Under the pieces are notes generated by a model that worked only from the letters and a program-made list of their open reading frames with translations, made no database searches and was not told where the DNA came from. Position numbers and translations under genes: made by a program. A stretch of DNA of 5,657 nt from Desulfobacterales bacterium (lineage in GTDB: Bacteria > Desulfobacterota > Desulfobacteria > Desulfobacterales > DAOWNP01), in the NCBI GenBank assembly GCA_030149595.1, contig JASFBI010000146.1, positions 1 through 5,657 of the forward strand, in the 5' to 3' direction. Below, one piece after another: positions 1 to 5,657 of the stretch; position 1 is the first letter of the stretch, and the number at the start of each line of letters is the position of its first letter.

Positions 1-31
1 AAAGCAGCAATAAGAGCTTAAATATTTTCAT
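1..31 (-). CDS. 5' end of a secreted or membrane protein gene (partial, runs off the left edge)
   Basis: An ATG at 31-29 opens a reading frame giving MKIFKLLLLL before the window ends. A lysine followed by a run of leucines is what the start of a Sec signal peptide, lipoprotein signal or first membrane segment looks like. The last codons of the TPR gene supply a good Shine-Dalgarno (AAAAGGA, ending at 37), five bases before this ATG. The A of the ATG is also the last base of a second in-frame TAA that follows the TPR stop (TAATAATG). This spacing is typical of translational coupling, so I infer it is the next gene of the operon. Only ten codons are visible, so the product is unknown; a polysaccharide export protein or another cell-envelope protein would fit the context. 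A chance ATG cannot be fully excluded. Confidence 0.62.
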   Translation of the reverse strand, partial: MKIFKLLLLL

Positions 32-33
32 TA

Positions 34-2445
34 TTATCCTTTTAATCTGTTTAACAGTTTAACAGCTTTATCTTTTCCTTCAAAATCCCGTTTTTTTACA
101 AGAGCTTTTTCAAGCATTTCAACAGCTTCATTGATGCGGCCGCTCTTATGTAAAATAATACCCATATGATATGCCAGCACTGGATTATCAGGTGCTGCAT
201 CAATGGCATATTGTGTAAACCTCAGTGCTTCCTTAAGGTTTCCCATTTTTAAATATATCCAGCCGAGAGTATCGTGTATCATAGCTTCATCAGGCTTTAT
301 TTTTTGTGCACTTTTTGCTAATTTGAGGGCTTTTTCAAGATCCCCCATGGTTTTATAATGTTCACTTATTAAAAATGCAAGATTATTAAGAGCCGGCCAC
401 ATTTTTGGATTTACTTCAATGGCTTTTTCATAAGTCTTAACTGTCTTTTCATATTCACCTGTTTTATCATAAATCAGCCCAAGGGACAGATATGCCGCAG
501 GATTATTTGGGTTGACCTTTAATGCTGATTCTAATCTGGCAACAGCTTTATCTTTTCTTCCCTCCATTATATAAAGGTTTGCCAGACTATTATGCGGAAC
601 CGGCCACATGGGCAAAATTTCTATGGCTCTTTGAAAAGAGGCTTCAGCATTGATATATTTTTTTTGTGCAGAGTAAATCTGACCTAACATATTAAAGGAA
701 AATGCATCATCAGCTTTCTCCTTTATTCTTTTTTTACAGACTGCTATAGCTTTGTCATACTTTTTTTGAAAAAGATAAAGCCTGATTATTGCAGATAGAA
801 GAGAAGCAGAGTTTTGGTTTTTTTCATATCCCTGTTCCAGGGTAGAAACTGCTTTTGTCAGATCCTTTTTTGCACCATATAGTTTGGCAAGTCTTAAATA
901 ACCAGCAGTATTTTTTGGGTTTTTTTCTATTATTTGGCTATATAGCTCTTTGGCCTTGTCAAACTCCTTTGTTTTCGCAAAAAGATCTCCAAGAGTCATT
1001 TTTGCTCTGATATCATCAGGATAATAATCTATTATCTTTTTCAGATTTTCTTTAGCACCCTTATAATCTTTGCCTATAATAAGGATACGCGCAAGTGCTG
1101 CTATCACTTCTCTTGATTTGGGGTTAACAGACAGAGCATTGCGCAAAGTGTCAATAGCAAGCTCTTTTTCTCTGTTTAGAAAATGAGCATCAGAAAGACC
1201 GAGGTAACCTGTGATATTTTCCGGTTTTTCTGATACTAAGATTCGAAATTCGGAAATAGCATTAAGACCGTCTCCTTTAACAAGAAAAATTTTTCCCCTG
1301 GTAAAATGAGCATCCAGATTTTTACTATCTGCTTTTAATACTTCATTTACATATTTTTCTGATATTTCAAGCTCTTTTTTTAACAGGTAGACCTTTGAAA
1401 GGGCATTTTTTGTTTTCAAAATGCCGGGGGCAGCAGGATCCATGTCAAGGCTTAAACACTCCTTAAGTATATTAATGGCAAAATCAGGTTTTTTTTGTTG
1501 AACGTATAATTCGCTTTGCATAAATCTGAGTTTGTAACTTGCAGGAATATTTTTGATGCCTTGTTTTAAAGCTTTTTCAGCCTTTTCAATCTCTTTTTTT
1601 GATATATAAAATTTTACAAGTTCTGCCCAGTTGTCTTCAATAGTTTTATCGGATTCCACAAACTTCTGCAGCATGGCAGCAGCCTTTTTCTGCTGGTCAA
1701 AATTCCAGTAAAAATTTGCCAGTGTAAATTTATGTCTGGCTTTATCAGGCTCAAGTTTTATTATTTTGTTTAAAATCAGCACAACATCTTCAGTCTGCTT
1801 ATTTTTTATATACAGCCTGGTTAGAATAATATGGAGGGGAATTGACTTGGGATTTGCCTTAATCCCTTTTTTGATTGTATCTACTGCAGCATTAATATCT
1901 TTATTTACTGCCTGAACAGATGCAAGCATAAAATATACATCCGGTTTTGTCATGCCTGTTTTAAAGAGCTTTTCCAAAGTGCTTTTTGCTTCTGCTCTTT
2001 TTTTTTCATTAAGCAAAATAGCAGCTTTTAATAAAAGACCTTCCTGATTTTCAGGCTCAGCTTTTAAAATAAACGTTACCTTTTTTTTGGCTCTCTTATA
2101 TGCCCTTGCTCCAATAAAAAGTTTTCCAATCTGTATCTGTGCATCCATATTTTCTGGATCAAGTTCAACAGCTTTTGAAAAAAAGCCAAAAGCTGTTTTA
2201 TGATTTTTATTTTTGATTTCTGTCATTCCCAGCATATAATAAGCATTTGAAAATTTGGGATCAATCTGAATGGCATTTTTAAATTCTAATGTGGCCTTCA
2301 CATAATCCTTTTTTTCAAAAAGTGTCTGTCCTTTATTGAAAAATTTCATTTTCTTCTCTTCAGGACTTCCACATGCTGCAAGAAACAAAACAGCTGTTAA
2401 AATAATCAGGATAGCAACTCTGTTTTTTATTTTGCAGATCTGCAT
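34..2445 (-). CDS. TPR-repeat lipoprotein of exosortase/PEP-CTERM loci (PrsT-like)
   Basis: The 803-residue product starts with a lipoprotein signal peptide: a basic start, a hydrophobic stretch (about 10-22) and a lipobox LAAC with the lipidated cysteine at residue 25. Gly follows at +2, so there is no inner-membrane-retention Asp. From about residue 35 to the end it is almost entirely tetratricopeptide repeats, roughly twenty by length, with the usual A/G/Y/P pattern, for example YVKATLEFKNAIQIDP near 48-63 and units ending in DP, NP or KP. The C-terminal part has the DTLGW motif (725-729) and a following YHMGIIL segment, a pattern I associate with the PrsT family of PEP-CTERM systems. TPR arrays bind proteins, so the likely role is a periplasmic or outer-membrane scaffold for export, sorting or polysaccharide assembly; no enzyme domain is visible. 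The start is set by a strong AGGGGA Shine-Dalgarno just upstream. It lies 33 bases after the transferase gene and 2 bases before the next start. A generic TPR protein is the alternative. Very lysine-rich. Confidence 0.85.
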   Translation of the reverse strand: MQICKIKNRVAILIILTAVLFLAACGSPEEKKMKFFNKGQTLFEKKDYVKATLEFKNAIQIDPKFSNAYYMLGMTEIKNKNHKTAFGFFSKAVELDPENMDAQIQIGKLFIGARAYKRAKKKVTFILKAEPENQEGLLLKAAILLNEKKRAEAKSTLEKLFKTGMTKPDVYFMLASVQAVNKDINAAVDTIKKGIKANPKSIPLHIILTRLYIKNKQTEDVVLILNKIIKLEPDKARHKFTLANFYWNFDQQKKAAAMLQKFVESDKTIEDNWAELVKFYISKKEIEKAEKALKQGIKNIPASYKLRFMQSELYVQQKKPDFAINILKECLSLDMDPAAPGILKTKNALSKVYLLKKELEISEKYVNEVLKADSKNLDAHFTRGKIFLVKGDGLNAISEFRILVSEKPENITGYLGLSDAHFLNREKELAIDTLRNALSVNPKSREVIAALARILIIGKDYKGAKENLKKIIDYYPDDIRAKMTLGDLFAKTKEFDKAKELYSQIIEKNPKNTAGYLRLAKLYGAKKDLTKAVSTLEQGYEKNQNSASLLSAIIRLYLFQKKYDKAIAVCKKRIKEKADDAFSFNMLGQIYSAQKKYINAEASFQRAIEILPMWPVPHNSLANLYIMEGRKDKAVARLESALKVNPNNPAAYLSLGLIYDKTGEYEKTVKTYEKAIEVNPKMWPALNNLAFLISEHYKTMGDLEKALKLAKSAQKIKPDEAMIHDTLGWIYLKMGNLKEALRFTQYAIDAAPDNPVLAYHMGIILHKSGRINEAVEMLEKALVKKRDFEGKDKAVKLLNRLKG

Positions 2446-2450
2446 TGTCT

Positions 2451-2456
2451 TCCCCT
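2451..2456 (-). promoter_or_regulatory. Ribosome binding site of the TPR lipoprotein gene
   Basis: On the minus strand the gap before the ATG reads AAGGGGAAGACA-ATG. The purine-rich AAGGGGA core is a near-consensus Shine-Dalgarno at normal distance from the ATG at 2445-2443. It supports this start over internal methionines. It contrasts with the preceding transferase gene, which has no recognisable site. Confidence 0.7.
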
Positions 2457-2478
2457 TATAATTTATAGTTAGTAAAAC

Positions 2479-3882
2479 TTAAAAAGCCCCTTTTCTCTGC
2501 ATGACAACCCATAGTGTTTTAAAAAGGAGTTTAATATCATCGAAAAACCGCCAGTGATCCAAATACTGGCAGTCAAGCTCTACAATTTTTTCGAAGTCTT
2601 TAATTTTATTTCTCCCTGAGACCTGCCATAGACCTGTTATACCTGGTTTTGCACAGATTCTTTTCAAATGCTCAGGCTGATAATGCGCAACTTCATCTAC
2701 AGTCGGCGGACGAGTGCCAACGAGGCTCATCTCGCCCTTTAGCACATTAAAAAATTGAGGTATCTCATCTATGGATAAATTACGCAGCCACCGGCCAGTT
2801 TTTGTAATTCTGGGATCTTTCTGCAGTTTAAACATTGCCCCGTTCATCTCGTTTTTTTCCATTAGCTTATGCTTTTGCTGTTCAGCATCCATATATATGG
2901 TTCTGAATTTGTAAAGATTAAATAACCTGCCGTTTTTCCCTATTCTTTTTTGTTTAAAAAATACAGTTCCTGAAGAATTAAATTTAATACTCAGAGCCAC
3001 AAACGGGTAAATAAGAACAAGTATAATCATGCCGACCGTACTCCCGATTAGATCAAGCATCCTTTTGTAAAGCAGACCCGTTGCGTTAAAATTAACTGTT
3101 TGCATTATAAAAAAAGGAACTTCCTGGCAAATTTCAACTGAAAAAATATGTTGTCCTGGCTGCCATAGAGCAGGCAGAATTCTGGCAGTAATTCCCATTT
3201 TTTTGCATATATCAAGGCAGGGATGCAGATTAACAGATCTGTCTCCGTCCAGGGTAAAGAGTACTTCATCAATTGTGAATTTACGCAAAATCTCAGGCAG
3301 TTGGTCAATAGTTCCCAGTGTATTTCCATTTTCCATATCCTGATTGTTAACAGCCAGCCTGCCAATAACTTCATGCCCCCAGCTTAGTTGTTTCTCAAGC
3401 ATACTGGTTACAAGTCGTCCCCTTTCCATATTGCCGACCACAAGAATTTTTCGTAGATTAAAACTGTTTAGAGCCATGCTGCTGGCATAAAAATAGATAA
3501 TACTTCTTTCCAATAAAAGTATAAGCAGACTTAACAGATAAAAATATATAAAGAAAATGCGGTACTGCTCGGATAAGTTCAGAACAAAACGTCCTGCCAT
3601 AAGAATTGTAAAGTCAATGGAAATACATTTGGTAATGGACCAGTATAGATTTAAAAGAGACTTTGAGCGACGGTCGCTGTACAGTCCAGCCTTTCCCATT
3701 ACATAATTATTGATAAACAAAACCAGTAGAACTGAGCCTGAAAAAATGTTTGTACTCATGGTTAAGATATCGTTAGCATTTGAATATGTTAAGTAATATG
3801 CTACGTATCCAGCGGAAATCAAAGAAAGACCATCCAAAAATATCCTGATGGTATTAATTACATAGACCTGTTGTTGAATCAT
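2479..3882 (-). CDS. Exopolysaccharide polyprenyl glycosylphosphotransferase (initiating sugar-1-phosphate transferase)
   Basis: The 467-residue membrane enzyme is expected to transfer a hexose-1-phosphate from a UDP-sugar to undecaprenyl phosphate at the inner face of the inner membrane, the first step of exopolysaccharide synthesis. The N-terminal part has hydrophobic membrane segments (about 9-31, 46-62, 86-102, 109-133). A Rossmann-like CoA-binding-type domain follows, beginning with ILVVGNMERGR (146-156). The C-terminal catalytic domain (about 272-467) shows the family motifs: KRMLDL (273-278), a hydrophobic hairpin, YKFRT (324-328), the catalytic acidic dyad in SIDEIPQ (D372-E373), VGTRPP (388-393) and PGITGLWQVSGR (413-424). 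Length is normal for the family and the GA-containing C-terminus looks complete. The frame cannot extend upstream because TAA lies three codons before the ATG. No Shine-Dalgarno is visible at that ATG. It sits 58 bases after the exosortase and 33 bases before the TPR gene, fitting one operon. The sugar specificity cannot be read from the sequence. Confidence 0.93.
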   Translation of the reverse strand: MIQQQVYVINTIRIFLDGLSLISAGYVAYYLTYSNANDILTMSTNIFSGSVLLVLFINNYVMGKAGLYSDRRSKSLLNLYWSITKCISIDFTILMAGRFVLNLSEQYRIFFIYFYLLSLLILLLERSIIYFYASSMALNSFNLRKILVVGNMERGRLVTSMLEKQLSWGHEVIGRLAVNNQDMENGNTLGTIDQLPEILRKFTIDEVLFTLDGDRSVNLHPCLDICKKMGITARILPALWQPGQHIFSVEICQEVPFFIMQTVNFNATGLLYKRMLDLIGSTVGMIILVLIYPFVALSIKFNSSGTVFFKQKRIGKNGRLFNLYKFRTIYMDAEQQKHKLMEKNEMNGAMFKLQKDPRITKTGRWLRNLSIDEIPQFFNVLKGEMSLVGTRPPTVDEVAHYQPEHLKRICAKPGITGLWQVSGRNKIKDFEKIVELDCQYLDHWRFFDDIKLLFKTLWVVMQRKGAF

Positions 3883-3894
3883 AATTTTTTATAT

Positions 3895-3925
3895 GCTGTT
3901 ATGAACAGGAAACAGCTTTCCAGTT
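3895..3925 (-). promoter_or_regulatory. Overlapping, mutually exclusive small hairpins in the transferase leader
   Basis: Two inverted repeats share bases 3911-3916. One is GGAAA/TTTCC (3908-3912 with 3917-3921, loop 4), extended by AAC/GTT (3904-3906 with 3923-3925) across one mismatch. The other is a perfect 6-base pair, GCTGTT (3895-3900) with AACAGC (3911-3916), loop 10. They cannot form together, and both end just before the start region of the transferase gene, which lacks a clear Shine-Dalgarno. A role in translational control is inference; in a short AT-rich gap such pairs may be chance. Confidence 0.3.
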
Positions 3926-3940
3926 TATATATTAAATAAA

Positions 3941-5470
3941 TCAAAGGGGAACATAATCCCCCAGCACTCCCCAAATATCTCCCAAAAAGCCTTCCATTAC
4001 CCTGTAAGCATTATCTTGTGACTGTCCAGGAGGAATAATCATCTCTATTCTGACAAGTGCTCCATCTGTCCTTTTTTTGGTTATTGCATCAGCCATCATA
4101 TAATATTTGTTTAGCCATGGGCTGGTAATTACTCGGCCGCGCTGGAAAAAGAAATATGAACTAAGCAGCTTTACATCCCCTTTAACCATCAGCATACATT
4201 TTATTTTTATCTTCTGCTTTTCATTAACTTTCACAAATCTGTCATTAGAAGAAATAATCCCCCATCCTCCGCCAAGCAAACATGACTGGGGTGCATGTGC
4301 TGTATGTCTTGTACCCTGATATTTATAATAGGGTACAAAGAGAGTAACAATATTTTCAACACCTCTCTTTTGATATGAAGCCTGAATATAATCATCTGCC
4401 CAAAGAGAATTTAAAATCTCTTTTGAAAGATAACTTTTTTTCCCATACCATCCTGCAATCTTCATCGGAAATTTTTCAAAAGCAATACGGTTTGGTTGAA
4501 TCATGGAATCAGAAGTATTATTTATGGTAAATCCTGTAATTACAAACAAACCACAAAAAACAGTTGTCAAAACAATTGGTTTTACTAATTTAACAGGCTT
4601 TCCACCATCATCAACTTTTAAAAAAAATGTAGATGTATTCTTTTCAAACTGCTTTAAAGCAAAAGAGACTCCAGTCAGTATGCCCCCTGCAATCATAAAA
4701 ACGAGCCAGCCGGAAAAATCATGGTAAAAATCCTGGGCAAATTTCTGATAGCCATTTACAGTAAGCAGACCTGTTGCAAATATTCTGAAGCTATTTACAA
4801 AAACAGAAAGTGGAATAACCAGAGCAATTAAAAAAAACCTGTGCCACCTTACTTTATTAAAAAAATATCCTACAAGAATAGCTGTAAGCAGCATAGATAT
4901 CAGATACCTTAAACCGCTGCATGCATCAACAACCTGTAGTTTGCTAATACCCAAGTCAAGAATATTTCCCTCTCTTAGTACAGAAACTCCGGTAAACTGA
5001 AGCAGTTTAGTGGAGATCACACTTGCTGTTACTCTTAGTTTAAAAGTGAGTATTTTATTTATAAATGGAGGTATCGGAACCATAAAACACAAAAGGAATA
5101 TCGGGAAAATTAGATGATAAATACGTTTTCCATATAAAACTAGAATAATGCTTACAATACATCCAAAAAGGCCTGTATAAAGCATGGTTTCAACGGAACC
5201 TAATTCACCTGTTATAATAAGAGCAGCAGATAGCAGCAGTGGGATTATCCCCAAAAAGCTCCAGGAAAATTCGCTAAATTTAAAACTCTCTTTTCTATCC
5301 CAGCAAAGATAAATAAAAAGCGGAATGATTAGATAGCAATAACTGTTATCACCACTATCCCACCTTATAGACATTTTTTGAAAAACAGGGAAAAAACTTC
5401 CGGCAAGAAAAATCAGGATAAAGGAAGGAAAAAGAATATTCAGTTTGTTATTTTTCATATTGCTACCCAT
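3941..5470 (-). CDS. xrtD: Exosortase with C-terminal EpsI domain (XrtD-like, VPLPA-CTERM type)
   Basis: The 509-residue inner-membrane protein is an exosortase, a cysteine-protease-like transpeptidase that processes proteins with a C-terminal tripartite sorting signal in Gram-negative bacteria. Residues 1-275 form a multi-pass domain with about eight hydrophobic segments. The family's catalytic residues are all present: C184 in VVDACSGLRYL, R229 in NSFRIFATG and H250 in FYHDFSGW. After another membrane segment (about 297-315) comes an EpsI/DUF3485 domain (about 330-505), with FPMKIAGWYG, the HAPQSC motif (H392, P394, C397) and GGGWGI. In many systems EpsI is a separate protein; the fusion and the length match what I recall of XrtD, the exosortase paired with VPLPA-CTERM substrates. 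The subtype is therefore moderately sure and the family very sure. The start at 5470-5468 has AGGA five bases upstream; M5 (5458) is a weaker alternative. It appears to be first in the operon, ahead of an initiating sugar transferase. The substrate is not in the window. Confidence 0.92.
   Translation of the reverse strand: MGSNMKNNKLNILFPSFILIFLAGSFFPVFQKMSIRWDSGDNSYCYLIIPLFIYLCWDRKESFKFSEFSWSFLGIIPLLLSAALIITGELGSVETMLYTGLFGCIVSIILVLYGKRIYHLIFPIFLLCFMVPIPPFINKILTFKLRVTASVISTKLLQFTGVSVLREGNILDLGISKLQVVDACSGLRYLISMLLTAILVGYFFNKVRWHRFFLIALVIPLSVFVNSFRIFATGLLTVNGYQKFAQDFYHDFSGWLVFMIAGGILTGVSFALKQFEKNTSTFFLKVDDGGKPVKLVKPIVLTTVFCGLFVITGFTINNTSDSMIQPNRIAFEKFPMKIAGWYGKKSYLSKEILNSLWADDYIQASYQKRGVENIVTLFVPYYKYQGTRHTAHAPQSCLLGGGWGIISSNDRFVKVNEKQKIKIKCMLMVKGDVKLLSSYFFFQRGRVITSPWLNKYYMMADAITKKRTDGALVRIEMIIPPGQSQDNAYRVMEGFLGDIWGVLGDYVPL
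3946..3961 (-). terminator. Weak terminator-like hairpin overlapping the end of the exosortase gene
   Basis: The last codons of the exosortase form a short GC-rich stem: GGGGA (3946-3950) pairs with TCCCC (3957-3961) around a 6-base loop. On the transcript it is followed by UUUGAUUUAUUUAAU, an interrupted U-rich tract spanning the stop codon. The stem has only five pairs, so at most it would be a leaky terminator or attenuator reducing transcription into the transferase gene. It may simply be a by-product of the coding sequence. Confidence 0.22.
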
Positions 5471-5491
5471 ATGGATCCTAATTGTTACAGG

Positions 5492-5519
5492 TTTATCTTT
5501 TATATGAAAGTTCGTTCAA
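5492..5519 (-). promoter_or_regulatory. Possible sigma70-type promoter for the exosortase operon
   Basis: Reading the minus strand, TTGAAC (5519-5514) is followed after 16 bases by GATAAA (5497-5492), each matching four of six consensus positions. A better -10 alone, TATAAA (5504-5499), lies between them but has no good -35 partner. Either would give a short untranslated leader before the ATG at 5470. The region is the only intergenic gap over 100 bases and precedes the first gene, so a promoter is expected here. I found no convincing sigma54 (GG-N10-GC) element, although some PEP-CTERM genes are sigma54-controlled. Confidence 0.25.
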
Positions 5520-5543
5520 GCAACTATAATCATTGAACTTTCA
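5505..5543. repeat. Perfect 9-bp inverted repeat upstream of the exosortase gene
   Basis: TGAAAGTTC (5505-5513) and GAACTTTCA (5535-5543) are exact reverse complements separated by 21 bases. A second, alternative pairing, GTTCAA (5514-5519) with TTGAAC (5533-5538), adjoins it because the left arm carries a doubled GTTC. The repeat spans the possible -35 element, so a dimeric regulator binding site is one reading. It is followed on the plus strand by seven Ts, so a terminator for plus-strand transcription or the end of a small mobile element are others. Confidence 0.5.
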
Positions 5544-5551
5544 TTTTTTTG

Positions 5552-5657
5552 TTGTGGCCAAGCCAAAAATTCCACAAGTTAATTCACAATTCAAGGTTTG
5601 ACCCCTTTTCTTTTTTTGGTTCAGCGTGAATTGGAGTAGGGGCAGAATCTATTTCTG
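5552..5657. repeat. Palindrome-rich intergenic stretch, possible REP/RAYT-type element remnant
   Basis: This non-coding stretch holds several nested inverted repeats: TTGTGG/CCACAA (5552-5557, 5572-5577), AATTCAC/GTGAATT (5581-5587, 5626-5632) and CAGAA/TTCTG (5643-5647, 5653-5657) at the very edge. On the minus strand it contains AAAAGGGGTCAAACCTTGAA (from 5609 to 5590). I recall GGGGTCA-with-CTTGAA phrases as common near REP-associated IS200-like tyrosine transposases in proteobacteria, but could not check this. No transposase or reading frame of note is present here, so at most it is a non-autonomous copy or a flank of an element lying to the right. Confidence 0.38.

Noticed and set aside
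34..2445. Many short near-repeats in the TPR gene considered as DNA tandem repeats or a CRISPR-like array
   Set aside because: The periodicity of about 102 bases is explained by 34-residue TPR units that have diverged at DNA level; there are no identical repeats or spacers.
3105..3374. An 89-residue open frame on the minus strand inside the transferase gene
   Set aside because: It lies wholly within the well-supported transferase gene in another frame and shows no recognisable domain.
3905..3917. Plus-strand ACAGGAAACAGCT resembles the lacZ ribosome-binding region of cloning vectors
   Set aside because: The match is a short common purine-rich string on the strand opposite the genes, with no flanking vector sequence; coincidence.
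3941..3952. Exosortase ends in VPL, recalling the VPLPA sorting signal
   Set aside because: It lacks the PA residues, the following membrane helix and the basic tail required of a sorting signal; it is the normal end of the EpsI domain.
4107..4319. A 70-residue open frame on the plus strand opposite the EpsI domain
   Set aside because: It is antisense to a conserved domain, with no ribosome binding site noticed and no family resemblance; a shadow frame.
4503..4727. A 74-residue open frame on the plus strand opposite the exosortase linker
   Set aside because: It is antisense to the exosortase gene, of low complexity and without recognisable features.
5505..5550. Hairpin plus seven Ts as a rho-independent terminator on the plus strand
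   Set aside because: No plus-strand gene lies to its left, the loop is 21 bases and the stem is AT-rich; an operator or element end is more likely.

Overview
The window is an AT-rich, lysine-rich piece of a Gram-negative chromosome. All supported genes lie on the minus strand, so the transcript reads from right to left. Gene content (an exosortase fused to an EpsI domain, a polyprenyl-phosphate sugar-1-phosphate transferase and a TPR lipoprotein of the PrsT type) is the core of an exosortase / PEP-CTERM-like protein-sorting and exopolysaccharide locus. The low GC, the fused exosortase and the PrsT-like protein together suggest a Desulfobacterota (deltaproteobacterial, sulfate-reducer-like) organism. 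That placement is inference from general knowledge, not from a marker gene.

Layout in transcription order: (1) 5657-5471, a 187-base non-coding leader holding nested inverted repeats, a possible promoter, and a sequence that resembles the remnant of a small palindromic (REP/RAYT-type) element. (2) 5470-3941, an exosortase of about 500 residues with a C-terminal EpsI (DUF3485) domain, best matching the XrtD (VPLPA-CTERM-specific) architecture. (3) A 58-base gap with small overlapping hairpins and no clear ribosome binding site. (4) 3882-2479, an initiating glycosylphosphotransferase. (5) A 33-base gap with a strong Shine-Dalgarno. (6) 2445-34, a TPR lipoprotein. (7) 31-1, the first ten codons of another gene that starts 2 bases after the TPR stop and continues past the left edge; its start (MKIFKLLLLL) looks like a signal peptide.

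Working model (established knowledge plus inference): the transferase loads the first sugar-phosphate onto undecaprenyl phosphate to begin an exopolysaccharide or glycan. The exosortase cleaves, and probably transfers, proteins carrying a short C-terminal sorting signal at the inner membrane. The TPR lipoprotein is a periplasmic or outer-membrane scaffold found with such systems. No sorting-signal substrate is encoded in the visible sequence. The system type is known; the less ordinary parts are the fused exosortase, the hidden fourth gene, the structured leader between exosortase and transferase, and the repeat-rich upstream region.
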